Of a stretch of DNA of 37,101 nt, positions 1 through 7,407 are shown piece after piece. The position numbers were made by a program, and so were the translations under genes. Position 1 is the stretch's first letter; each line of letters starts with the position of its first letter. The notes under the pieces were generated by a model that was not told the DNA's origin, did no database searches, and saw only the letters and a program-made list of their open reading frames with translations. The stretch comes from Ilumatobacter sp. (GTDB lineage: Bacteria > Actinomycetota > Acidimicrobiia > Acidimicrobiales > Ilumatobacteraceae), in assembly GCA_018666235.1 (NCBI GenBank), contig JABJAB010000012.1, positions 1-37,101 on the forward strand. The letters run 5' to 3'.

Positions 1-1
1 C

Positions 2-1192
2 GAAGTCGCGACGAGCGATGCCGTTGCCGAAGTCCCAGATGTCATCGAGGCGGATCCGTTGATCGACACTGCGTCAGCCAGACATGAGTCGCCTTCAGCA
101 CCGCTGCGTCCCGGGTCAATCGAGTCAACACGGATGAACGGTTCGTCGACGAACGGCGACCGCGTCGATGAAGCCGGCCTCAATCCGCGTTACACCTTCG
201 AGGATTTCGTGAAGGGAGCATCCAACCAATTCGCGTTGGCCGCAGCCCTGCGAGTCGCAGAAACACCTGGTAGATCATACAATCCGCTGTTCATCTACGG
301 TTCTGCTGGTCTGGGTAAAACCCACCTACTGCACGCCATCGGCCACTACGTCCACGACAACTACCAGCACCACGAAGTGCGCTATGTGTCGACCGAGACG
401 TTCATGAACGAGTACGTCGAAGCCATTCGACAGAACACTACGAATGCGCTTCGACGTCGTTACCGCGACATCGATGTCCTCCTCATCGACGACATTCAGT
501 TCATTGCCGGCAAAGAAGGTCTCCAGGAAGAGTTCTTCCACACGTTCAACTCGCTGCACGGCGCGAACAAGCAGATCGTCATCAGTTCCGATCGCATGCC
601 CGATGCGATTCCCACACTGGAAGAACGACTTCGAGGTCGCTTCAAATGGGGTCTCCTCACTGACATTCAGTTACCTGACCTTGAAACACGCACCGCGATT
701 CTGCGCAACAAGGCGGAGCGGGACAGCGTCGAAGTCCCCAACGAAACGCTCGACTTCATCGCAACGAACATCGCGACCAACATCCGCGAACTCGAAGGTG
801 CCCTCATTCGAGTGACCGCCTACGCAAGTTTAAGTGGCCAGCCGATTACGACGGAACTCGCACAGGCGCAGCTCGCTGACCTCATGGTCGACACCAAACC
901 CAAGCACCGCACCGACGAAGAGCTCCTGGCTGAGATCGCCAGCATCCTCAAGTTCGAGGTCGAAGCACTCAAAGGAAAGAGCCGGCAGCGTCCACTCGTG
1001 ACCGCGAGACAGATTGCGATGTACGTCTTCCGTGAGATGACCGATCTCAGTTATCCCGCGATCGCTCGGCTCTTCGGTGGTCGCGACCACACCACGGTGA
1101 TTCACGCCAACGAAAAGATCCAGCGGCTGATGAGCGAGCGCAAGCAGATCTACGATCAGGTCACCGACCTCCAACAACAGTTGAAAGCATGA
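2..1192 (+). CDS. dnaA: Chromosomal replication initiator DnaA (5' partial)
   Basis: DnaA binds DnaA boxes at oriC as an ATP-bound oligomer, melts the origin and helps load the helicase. The frame is open to the window edge, so domain I and part of the linker are missing. An internal TTG at 59 and later starts are not needed. Visible are the AAA+ core beginning near NPRYTFEDFV, Walker A GSAGLGKTHL (about 293-330), Walker B LLIDDIQF (about 478-500), and the domain IV DNA-binding signature GGRDHTTVIHA near the C terminus (about 1075-1110). The stop TGA is at 1190-1192. The neighbouring dnaN and the DnaA-box-rich spacer confirm the chromosomal origin region. The family and role are certain; only the N terminus is unseen. 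Confidence 0.98.
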   Translation, partial: EVATSDAVAEVPDVIEADPLIDTASARHESPSAPLRPGSIESTRMNGSSTNGDRVDEAGLNPRYTFEDFVKGASNQFALAAALRVAETPGRSYNPLFIYGSAGLGKTHLLHAIGHYVHDNYQHHEVRYVSTETFMNEYVEAIRQNTTNALRRRYRDIDVLLIDDIQFIAGKEGLQEEFFHTFNSLHGANKQIVISSDRMPDAIPTLEERLRGRFKWGLLTDIQLPDLETRTAILRNKAERDSVEVPNETLDFIATNIATNIRELEGALIRVTAYASLSGQPITTELAQAQLADLMVDTKPKHRTDEELLAEIASILKFEVEALKGKSRQRPLVTARQIAMYVFREMTDLSYPAIARLFGGRDHTTVIHANEKIQRLMSERKQIYDQVTDLQQQLKA

Positions 1193-1332
1193 CCTGATGG
1201 CCCAGTCTCCACATCGTCATGCCTGCCTGACAGTCACCGACCGCGCGAAGACATTGCAGCTCCGCGCGAATATCGGTGGACAACTCTCAGTTCTCAGGGG
1301 ACACACCACCGCGCAAGTTCCACGAGAAAAGG

Positions 1333-1360
1333 GGACAACGCGGCGTTGTCCACTGGACAA
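1333..1360. repeat. Nested inverted repeats built from DnaA-box halves
   Basis: GGACAACG (1333-1340), spacer CGG, then CGTTGTCC (1344-1351) form a perfect 8-bp inverted repeat. It shares its right arm with the palindrome TTGTCCACTGGACAA (1346-1360; 7-bp arms, 1-nt centre). Three DnaA-box cores therefore alternate in orientation within 31 bp. The repeats could position DnaA protomers or form a hairpin; which one cannot be told from sequence. Confidence 0.7.
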
Positions 1361-1500
1361 CACGCGTGTAAGCAGCAACCTGTGCATCACGGGGCTATCA
1401 CCTGTGTGCGCGCGAACGCCCTCTACGCTGCAACAACACGCTGTTGTCCCCAATCCACAGCACCTACTACTGACATTATTCTGTGAAACATCCCTTCATG

Positions 1501-1505
1501 AGGAG
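1501..1505 (+). promoter_or_regulatory. Shine-Dalgarno of dnaN
   Basis: AGGAG lies 11 nt before GTG 1517 but only 2 nt before the alternative GTG 1508. The spacing therefore favours 1517 as the dnaN start. Confidence 0.7.
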
Positions 1506-1516
1506 AAGTGCCCACT

Positions 1517-2635
1517 GTGAAGTTTCGTTGCGAACGTGACGTCCTTGCCGATGCTCTTGGCTCGGCTGGTCGTGCAGCCACCAACCGCACCGGCACCCTC
1601 CCGGTTCTCGCGGGAGTCCGGATGGAAGTGGTTGGCGACACGCTGACCATTACCGGAACGGACCTCGAGCTCACCATTCGGCTGACCATCGAGGTCGGTG
1701 GCGAACGTGATGGAGCCGCGGTGGTTCCTGCTCGCCTCGTCGGCGACATTGTCAAAGCGCTGCCCGCAGGTGCTGTCGAGGTTGATCTCGCGGACTCGTC
1801 GGCGGCGGGTGATGGCAGTTCTGAAATGTCGATCAGTGCCGGTCGGTCACAATTTTCTGTGCGCCCACTCTCGCTCGACGATTACCCGGCTCAGTCCGAG
1901 CCGGCCGCTGATGCGGTGACCCTGCCTGCAGCCGCCATGGCCGATGCGCTCCGCCAGGTTGTGCGTGCGGCGTCGACCGACGATGCCCGAGCTGTACTGA
2001 CCGGTGTGCTGCTCGCTGCCGAGGACGACGGGCTGCGGATGGTTGCAACTGATTCATATCGACTGGCTGTGCGCGATCTCCCGGAGTCGTCGATGTTGGG
2101 TTCGGGCCAGAAAGTGTTGATTCCCGGCCGGGCTCTTTCCGAGCTGCAGCGGTTGATGGGCAACGAAGAGAGCCTCACGGTGCGCCTTGGAGAACGTGAA
2201 GCGACCTTTGAAGCTGGATCGACCCGCTTGAGCACACGTCTCATCGAGGGCGAGTTTCCCAATTATCGCAATCTGCTTCCGTCGAGTTACCCGAACCTGT
2301 TGACCATCAGCAAGCCGGCAATCATTGAAGCGATCCGGCGCGTGAAGATCCTCGCGCAGGATTCAACTCCGGTGCGAATGACGCTCGGTGGCGACACGGT
2401 GCAACTCACCGCGATCACTCAAGACGTCGGCAACGCTGTCGAGGAGATCGATGCGCAGTACGAGGGCACCGAGATGACCGTGGCATTCAACCCGGACTAT
2501 CTGCTCGCCGGGATTGACGCGATCGATGCCGACGACGTCACACTGGCGACGATGGATCCAATGAAGCCCGCTGTTCTGCGTGGTGCCGGCCAGGACGATT
2601 ATCTGTACTTGTTGATGCCTGTCCGCGTTCCCTGA
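1517..2635 (+). CDS. dnaN: DNA polymerase III sliding clamp, beta subunit
   Basis: DnaN forms the ring that tethers DNA polymerase III to DNA and is a docking site for mismatch-repair and other replication proteins. The 372-residue product begins MKFRCERDVLADAL, the usual N terminus of actinobacterial clamps, and has typical beta-clamp length and three-domain organisation (for example the central EGEFPNYRNLLP segment). It ends with the C-terminal signature LLMPVRVP, part of the clamp fold behind the partner-binding pocket. I chose GTG 1517 over GTG 1508 because of AGGAG spacing and family alignment. It follows the origin spacer and precedes recF by about 60 bp on the same strand. Confidence 0.97.
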   Translation: MKFRCERDVLADALGSAGRAATNRTGTLPVLAGVRMEVVGDTLTITGTDLELTIRLTIEVGGERDGAAVVPARLVGDIVKALPAGAVEVDLADSSAAGDGSSEMSISAGRSQFSVRPLSLDDYPAQSEPAADAVTLPAAAMADALRQVVRAASTDDARAVLTGVLLAAEDDGLRMVATDSYRLAVRDLPESSMLGSGQKVLIPGRALSELQRLMGNEESLTVRLGEREATFEAGSTRLSTRLIEGEFPNYRNLLPSSYPNLLTISKPAIIEAIRRVKILAQDSTPVRMTLGGDTVQLTAITQDVGNAVEEIDAQYEGTEMTVAFNPDYLLAGIDAIDADDVTLATMDPMKPAVLRGAGQDDYLYLLMPVRVP

Positions 2636-2684
2636 TCGGCTGGCCGTTGCGGTGGAAGTCTCATCGCCGAGCGTGATTGCGGCG

Positions 2685-2690
2685 TACTCT
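2685..2690 (+). promoter_or_regulatory. -10 hexamer for recF (leaderless layout)
   Basis: TACTCT ends 7 nt before the recF GTG at 2698. No Shine-Dalgarno is visible, so transcription probably starts at or next to the start codon, independently of dnaN. Confidence 0.6.
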
Positions 2691-2697
2691 TTGCTGC

Positions 2698-3780
2698 GTG
2701 ATCGTCGAACACTTGGAGTTGATCGACTTTCGCAACTATGTGTCGGGGTCGTTTGATCTGACGTCGGGAACAACCGCCATCATCGGGGGCAATGGGCATG
2801 GCAAGACCAATCTTGCCGAGTCACTCGCATACCTCGCGACACTGTCAAGTTTTCGCGGGGCACCCAACGATGCCCTGGTCAGAGCAGGTGCTGAACAAGC
2901 AATCATTCGTGCGACCGTTCGACACGATGACGGTCGTGAGACGCTGATCGAGGCCGAGCTTGTGGCCGCTGGACGTAATCGCGTGCAGGTCAACAAGCAA
3001 AAGCTTGTGCGGGTCCGCGATCTCCTCGGATCGGTGCGAGTCACTGTCTTTTCGCCAGACGACCTGATTTTGGTCAAAGGCGGGCCAGGCGATCGACGGC
3101 GATACTTGGATGACACTCTTGTCGCGCTCGCCACGAAGTACGACGCGGTTCGCCTCGAGATTGACCGCATCGTGAAACAGCGAAACACGTTGCTCAAACA
3201 AGCTGCAGGCCGGTTGACCGACGAGATTGAAGCGACCCTCGATGTCTGGGATCAAAAGTTTGCTGAAATTGCCGACCAGTTTGGCTACGCCCGAGCAACG
3301 CTCGTTGCGCGCATCACTCCCATGGTGCATGACGCCTATGAGCAGCTCGCTGGGGTCGCCACGCCAATCGAGCTGACCTACGAACCAGGTTGGCGTCAGG
3401 TTGGCTTGGTGGCCGCCTTGCAGGCAGTCCGTGACACCGATATCCGACGCGGTGTCTCGACGGTAGGTCCGCACCGTGACGAGCTGAGCTTCAGGATCAA
3501 TGGGTTACCGAGCCGGACGCACGCCTCACAGGGCGAACAACGGACCCTTGCGCTGGCCCTGCGGCTCGCAGCCCATCAACTGGTCACTGAACGAACGGGG
3601 ACCGCTCCGGTGCTGGTGCTCGACGATGTGCTGTCCGAACTCGATGACGGACGTGCCACGGCACTGCTCGAACACATCCCGCCCGGGCAGGTGATCATCA
3701 CGACCGCCACGGAACTTCCATCTGCAGCCAAGGCGGACCGGATCCTGCGTGTCGAAGCCGGCAAGGTCTCTGAGGGCTGA
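2698..3780 (+). CDS. recF: DNA replication and repair protein RecF
   Basis: RecF is an SMC/ABC-like ATPase that, with RecO and RecR, loads RecA at single-strand gaps. The 360-residue protein begins MIVEHLELIDFRNY, the standard RecF opening. It has Walker A GGNGHGKTNL near residue 30, the ABC signature region SQGEQRTLALALRLA near residue 280, and Walker B VLVLDDVLSELD near residue 305. An upstream in-frame TTG at 2677 would add seven residues foreign to the family, so GTG 2698 is preferred; a -10-like hexamer 7 nt upstream supports it. It sits in the canonical dnaN-recF order. Confidence 0.97.
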   Translation: MIVEHLELIDFRNYVSGSFDLTSGTTAIIGGNGHGKTNLAESLAYLATLSSFRGAPNDALVRAGAEQAIIRATVRHDDGRETLIEAELVAAGRNRVQVNKQKLVRVRDLLGSVRVTVFSPDDLILVKGGPGDRRRYLDDTLVALATKYDAVRLEIDRIVKQRNTLLKQAAGRLTDEIEATLDVWDQKFAEIADQFGYARATLVARITPMVHDAYEQLAGVATPIELTYEPGWRQVGLVAALQAVRDTDIRRGVSTVGPHRDELSFRINGLPSRTHASQGEQRTLALALRLAAHQLVTERTGTAPVLVLDDVLSELDDGRATALLEHIPPGQVIITTATELPSAAKADRILRVEAGKVSEG

Positions 3781-3945
3781 GGTCCGGCCCAGGGGGCTGA
3801 GCCACTGATGTAGCGGCGTTGCGCGTCGCGACCACATTCCATCGCGTGCCGGGGCGACGACGTGCACGTCAGGACAAAAGCCCTTATCGCGAGCGCGAGC
3901 CGGAGCTCAAGATGGGAGTTGGGAGTTGCGATGGTTCGCCTCCCG

Positions 3946-3952
3946 AAAGGAG
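3946..3952 (+). promoter_or_regulatory. Strong Shine-Dalgarno before the membrane protein
   Basis: AAAGGAG with 8-nt spacing to ATG 3961 fixes that start. It rejects the upstream in-frame ATG at 3862. Confidence 0.8.
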
Positions 3953-3960
3953 TGTGTGCC

Positions 3961-4650
3961 ATGGCTCGCAAACTGATGTGGGCGGTTCTTCTCGTCGGGG
4001 TGATGCTGATCGCCGCCCCGTTCGCAATGGGGCTTCCCGACAAGGCCGACGGTGGCCAGAACATGATCGATGCCTTCGGGCCGATCATGGATCAGGACAA
4101 CGTCGACATCACCGCGACCTACTACTACGAAGTGTTTGTTCCACTGGGTGACGTCGTCCCCGCGATGACCCAGGAGAACATCGACAAGTTCAACGGCTAC
4201 CTCGACGGCTTCACCGCACTTGGTGTCGACGCCGAGAACATGGTGCCGGCCTTGGCCGCCGCCATGCAGATGCCGGAGGAGAACGTGCAGGCCTTCATGG
4301 GGGAGCAGTTCCCCGCGATGACCGGCATGTTGCAGAGCTTGCCGGAGATGCAGACCGACTTCGCGGGTCTGCTTGGCCTGATGGGCAGCAATGTCGCCAT
4401 CTTTGAACAGGTGCCGGCGGGGCTCGATCACTACGAGCCACTGGTGACAACGATGCAGGCAGAAGTCTCGAACTACGACAAGGTCGCCAGCCTTCCGGAC
4501 TTCCGGATGTTCACCTGGTTCTTCGTGATCCCGGGTGTGATCCTCGTGGGACTTGCCGTGACCGCGCTGATGCTCGATCGCCGCAAGAAAGATGACGACG
4601 CCGACGTGACACCGGAGGTCATCCGAGAGCGCACGCCGGAACTCGTCTGA
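3961..4650 (+). CDS. Two-TM membrane protein of unknown function between recF and dciA
   Basis: I cannot assign a function to this 229-residue protein. Residues about 4-22 (LMWAVLLVGVMLIAAPFAMG) form a signal anchor. A roughly 160-residue, mostly helical Met- and Glu-rich domain follows, predicted outside the membrane. Residues about 184-206 (FTWFFVIPGVILVGLAVTAL) form a second membrane segment, then a short charged cytoplasmic tail with an RRKKDDD stretch. The predicted topology is both ends inside. The start is fixed by AAAGGAG 8 nt upstream. Mycobacteria have the DUF721 gene directly after recF, so this gene is an insertion into that order. Its composition and codon use match the neighbours, arguing against recent foreign origin. 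Confidence 0.85.
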   Translation: MARKLMWAVLLVGVMLIAAPFAMGLPDKADGGQNMIDAFGPIMDQDNVDITATYYYEVFVPLGDVVPAMTQENIDKFNGYLDGFTALGVDAENMVPALAAAMQMPEENVQAFMGEQFPAMTGMLQSLPEMQTDFAGLLGLMGSNVAIFEQVPAGLDHYEPLVTTMQAEVSNYDKVASLPDFRMFTWFFVIPGVILVGLAVTALMLDRRKKDDDADVTPEVIRERTPELV

Positions 4651-4752
4651 CAGTTCTGGGAGTTGTCGAACCGTTGTGTCGATGAGCAACACGCTCATCG
4701 GCACAGCCGCGCTGGCGGCAGGTCCGAAGATCGTGCTGCAAGTGTGGCCGAG

Positions 4753-4758
4753 TACCGT
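4753..4758 (+). promoter_or_regulatory. -10 hexamer for dciA (leaderless layout)
   Basis: TACCGT ends 8 nt before ATG 4767, and no Shine-Dalgarno lies between. Confidence 0.55.
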
Positions 4759-4766
4759 GTACAGCA

Positions 4767-5063
4767 ATGGCTGAACCCGTTCCGATCACTGCGTCGCTCG
4801 ACGGGATCATGAAGTCGCTGCGCGGCACCGATCGGATACAAATCGGCGGGGTGTTCGGCAAATGGCCTGACGCTGTCGGTGAGAACGTCGCGGCTCACGT
4901 CCGGCCGGTTCGATTGGACCAGGGTGTCCTGACCGTTGAGGCTGATGATTCGGCCTGGGCAACACAGGTGAAGTTCCTGTCCGGAACGATTTCCGCGCGT
5001 CTCGCCGAGGTCGCGAACGTGCAGGTCAGCCGTATCGACGTGCGCGTCGCACGAACACGCTGA
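4767..5063 (+). CDS. dciA: DUF721 / DciA-type helicase-associated protein
   Basis: Proteins with DUF721 include DciA, the likely ancestral bacterial helicase operator that works with DnaB at initiation. The mycobacterial equivalent, Rv0004, occupies the same recF-gyrB interval and is essential. The 98-residue product carries the core WPDAVGENVAAHVRPVRL and the following VLTVEADDSAWATQVKFL strand-helix, both typical of the family. It is short: actinobacterial relatives often have a long N-terminal extension, absent here, leaving little more than the domain. It starts at ATG 4767 with a leaderless-type hexamer, so it is probably transcribed separately from the membrane-protein gene upstream. 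Confidence 0.85.
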   Translation: MAEPVPITASLDGIMKSLRGTDRIQIGGVFGKWPDAVGENVAAHVRPVRLDQGVLTVEADDSAWATQVKFLSGTISARLAEVANVQVSRIDVRVARTR

Positions 5064-5076
5064 GTTGCACTGCAAA

Positions 5077-5091
5077 CGGTGACGTTCACCG
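5077..5091. repeat. Inverted repeat after dciA
   Basis: CGGTGA, loop CGT, TCACCG form a perfect 6-bp stem 13 nt after the dciA stop. There is no T-run, so it may be a weak terminator, a processing hairpin or an operator. Confidence 0.4.
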
Positions 5092-5240
5092 CCGCAACGT
5101 TGATCACTCGGCCGCAATTGGAGCACCGATGCAGTGCGCCTGTTCAACCAACAAATCAAGGTCAGATTTTGTGGGAACGTGTGTTCTGACAGCTCTGTAA
5201 TTTGCTCCCGCTGATCCCCAACTCTGCGACACCCCTCCGG

Positions 5241-5246
5241 TACACT
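5241..5246 (+). promoter_or_regulatory. Probable gyrB -10 hexamer
   Basis: TACACT fits the actinobacterial -10 consensus TANNNT. It lies about 120 nt before the gyrB GTG, so gyrB would have a leader, unlike most genes in the window. No clear -35 was seen. Confidence 0.45.
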
Positions 5247-5335
5247 GAAACCCATTCGCGAAAGGGGGTTTGCGGCTGATCTGATGTATCACGCCTGACG
5301 ACCCGATCGCCCCGAAACGCACGGCGCCGCGCGCT

Positions 5336-5344
5336 GTGTCCACA
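5336..5344 (+). promoter_or_regulatory. DnaA-box-like site in the gyrB leader
   Basis: GTGTCCACA matches TTGTCCACA at 8 of 9 positions, 23 nt before the gyrB start. A single near-match in high-GC DNA could be chance. Confidence 0.3.
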
Positions 5345-5367
5345 ACGACGACAACATCGAGGTACGA

Positions 5368-7389
5368 GTGTCCAACGACACCGCTGAAACAGCCGCCGAG
5401 CAGGTTCCCGAACAACCCGCGAAAGCCCCCGCCAAGAAGAAGTCATCGAGTCAGCCCGGTGACTACAACGCCGCCCAAATCCAAGTGCTCGAGGGCCTCG
5501 ACCCGGTTCGCAAGCGGCCGGGCATGTACATCGGCTCAACCGGCCTCCAGGGCCTCCATCACCTGATCTGGGAAGTCGTCGACAACTCCGTCGACGAAGC
5601 GATGGCCGGGCATTGCGACAAGATCACCATCACCCTGCTCGCCGATGGTGGCTGTCGTGTCGACGACGACGGGCGCGGCGTTCCCGTCGATCCCTATCCG
5701 TCTGGCGAACACAAAGGCAAGAGCGCCGCTGAGGTAGTACTCACCGTGTTGCATGCCGGTGGCAAGTTCGGTGGCGAGGGCTACAAGGTCTCCGGCGGCC
5801 TGCACGGCGTGGGTGTCTCGGTCGTCAATGCACTGTCAACCAAGCTTGTCATGCAGATTGACCGAGCCGGCAAGCGACACGAGCAGACCTACCTCGATGG
5901 TGGCAAGCCTCAGGGCAAGATGACCATCGTCGGCGACACGCCGAAGCGGGGTCGTGAGACTGGCACGTCGGTCACGTTCTATCCCGACCCCACCATCTTC
6001 CAGGCCGAGGGCGTCGAGTTCGTTGCCCGCACTGTGCTTGAGCGTTTGCAGACCATGGCGTTCTTGAACAAGGGCCTCATCATCGAGTTCAAAGACGAGC
6101 GCGCCGAGCGCGAGCAAGAAATCTCGTACCAGTACAAGGGCGGCCTCGTCGATTTTGTCAAGCACCTCAACGCATCCAAGGAGCCTCTGTTCTCCAAGGT
6201 CTGCCAGTTCGAAGACGAAGACGAAGCGGAGGGAATGACCCTCGACATCGCCATGCAGTGGAACACCGGGTATCACGAAGGTGTCCACGGCTATGCGAAC
6301 AACATCTCCACCACCGAGGGTGGCATGCACGTCGAGGGTTTCAAGACGGCCCTCACTTCTGCGGTCAACAAGTACGGCAAAGAGAAGAACCTCATCAAGG
6401 ACAAGGATCCGAACCTGAGCGGTGACGATGTCCGTGAGGGCATCACTGCGATCGTGTCAGTCAAGCTGCGCGAACCACAGTTCGAAGGCCAGACGAAAGC
6501 CAAGCTTGGCAACGTGCCGGCCCGCTCGTTCGTCCAAAAGGCCACCTACGCCCGCCTCGTCGAGTGGATGGACGAGAACCCCGCCGAAGCCAACAGGATG
6601 GTCAAGAAGGGCCTCTCAGCGGCTCAGGCTCGAGCCGCAGCGAAGAACGCGCGTAACGCCATCCGCCGCAAGACGGCGTTGTCCGGCGCTGGTATGCCCG
6701 ACAAATTGAAGGACTGTTCGTCGAAGAATGCCGACGAGTCCGAGATCATGATCGTCGAGGGCGACTCTGCTGGAGGCACAGCGGTCGATGCACGCGACCC
6801 GCGTACGCAGGCCATCCTCCCGATCCGCGGCAAAATTCTCAATGTCGAGCGGGCTCGCATCGACAAGATGTTGAAGAACAACGAGATCCAGGCACTGATC
6901 ACCGCGATCGGTGCGGGTGTCGGTGACGAGTTCGACGTGGAGAAGTGTCGCTACCACAAGGTGATCTGCTTGGCTGACGCCGACGTGGACGGCAGCCACA
7001 TCCGTACCTTGTTGCTCACGTTCTTCTTCCGCCAGATGCGCGAGATGGTCGAAGCCGGTTACTGCTACATCGCGCAGCCGCCGCTGTACTCGACGGAGAT
7101 CGGCAAGGAAAAGATCTACCTCAAGGACGACCTGGCCAAGGATGCGTTCATGGCCGAGCGTCCGAACCACAAGAAGCAGTTCCAGCGTCTGAAGGGGCTG
7201 GGTGAAATGGACTGGGAAGAGCTCCGCGCCACCACCATGGACGCGAGCACCCGCACGCTGCTGCAGGTCACGGTCGACGAGGCCGCCGAGGCCGACCACA
7301 TCACGTCGGTGCTGATGGGCGACGACGTTGCCAGCCGTCGCGACTTCATCGTCACCAACGCCCGCGACGTCCAGAACCTTGACTTCTGA
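5368..7389 (+). CDS. gyrB: DNA gyrase subunit B
   Basis: GyrB supplies the ATPase of gyrase, which introduces negative supercoils together with GyrA. The 673-residue protein has a disordered Ala/Pro/Lys-rich N-terminal tail of about 35 residues, then the GHKL ATPase (EVVDNSVDEA, DDGRGVPVD and GLHGVGVSVVNALS), the transducer, and a TOPRIM domain with E464 in VEGDSAGG and D537/D539 in DADVDGSHI. The C terminus carries QRLKGLGEMDWEEL. Length and order are those of ordinary actinobacterial GyrB, without the large proteobacterial insertion. The GTG start follows a weak GAGG and a leader with its own promoter. gyrA starts 18 bp downstream, suggesting co-transcription. Confidence 0.97.
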   Translation: MSNDTAETAAEQVPEQPAKAPAKKKSSSQPGDYNAAQIQVLEGLDPVRKRPGMYIGSTGLQGLHHLIWEVVDNSVDEAMAGHCDKITITLLADGGCRVDDDGRGVPVDPYPSGEHKGKSAAEVVLTVLHAGGKFGGEGYKVSGGLHGVGVSVVNALSTKLVMQIDRAGKRHEQTYLDGGKPQGKMTIVGDTPKRGRETGTSVTFYPDPTIFQAEGVEFVARTVLERLQTMAFLNKGLIIEFKDERAEREQEISYQYKGGLVDFVKHLNASKEPLFSKVCQFEDEDEAEGMTLDIAMQWNTGYHEGVHGYANNISTTEGGMHVEGFKTALTSAVNKYGKEKNLIKDKDPNLSGDDVREGITAIVSVKLREPQFEGQTKAKLGNVPARSFVQKATYARLVEWMDENPAEANRMVKKGLSAAQARAAAKNARNAIRRKTALSGAGMPDKLKDCSSKNADESEIMIVEGDSAGGTAVDARDPRTQAILPIRGKILNVERARIDKMLKNNEIQALITAIGAGVGDEFDVEKCRYHKVICLADADVDGSHIRTLLLTFFFRQMREMVEAGYCYIAQPPLYSTEIGKEKIYLKDDLAKDAFMAERPNHKKQFQRLKGLGEMDWEELRATTMDASTRTLLQVTVDEAAEADHITSVLMGDDVASRRDFIVTNARDVQNLDF

Positions 7390-7407
7390 TTCTGAAACGA
7401 CTGACAC

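Larger units (their letters stand above)
1193..1507. other. Candidate oriC: dnaA-dnaN spacer with DnaA-box cluster
   Basis: This 315-bp gene-free spacer holds several matches to the actinobacterial DnaA box TTGTCCACA: TTGTCCACC (1275-1283, minus), TTGTCCCCT (1330-1338, minus), TTGTCCACT (1346-1354, plus), TTGTCCAGT (1352-1360, minus), TTGTCCCCA (1444-1452, plus) and CAATCCACA (1451-1459, plus). Two boxes interlock as the palindrome TTGTCCACTGGACAA at 1346-1360. The relatively AT-rich stretch at about 1465-1495, next to dnaN, could be the unwinding element, but it is modest. dnaA-dnaN spacers are the usual origin in actinobacteria. Function is inferred. The cluster looks smaller than the many-box origins of Streptomyces, so more boxes may lie upstream of dnaA. 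Confidence 0.75.
5064..5367. other. gyrB leader and promoter region (304 bp without a gene)
   Basis: This spacer has three visible elements: a perfect 6-bp inverted repeat directly after dciA, a -10-like TACACT at 5241-5246 implying a leader of about 115 nt, and a DnaA-box-like GTGTCCACA at 5336-5344. The 8-bp palindrome TTCGCGAA (5255-5262) lies just after the predicted start of transcription. I see no small gene or known riboswitch. Supercoiling-sensitive control of gyrB is common, but nothing here proves it. Confidence 0.5.

Noticed and set aside
1197..1520. 107-codon frame inside the dnaA-dnaN spacer
   Set aside because: No ribosome site, no family resemblance, and it runs through the DnaA-box cluster; best explained as origin DNA.
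3907..4767. 286-codon open frame antisense to the membrane protein gene
   Set aside because: His/Val-rich shadow of the real + strand gene, which has a strong Shine-Dalgarno and clear membrane segments.
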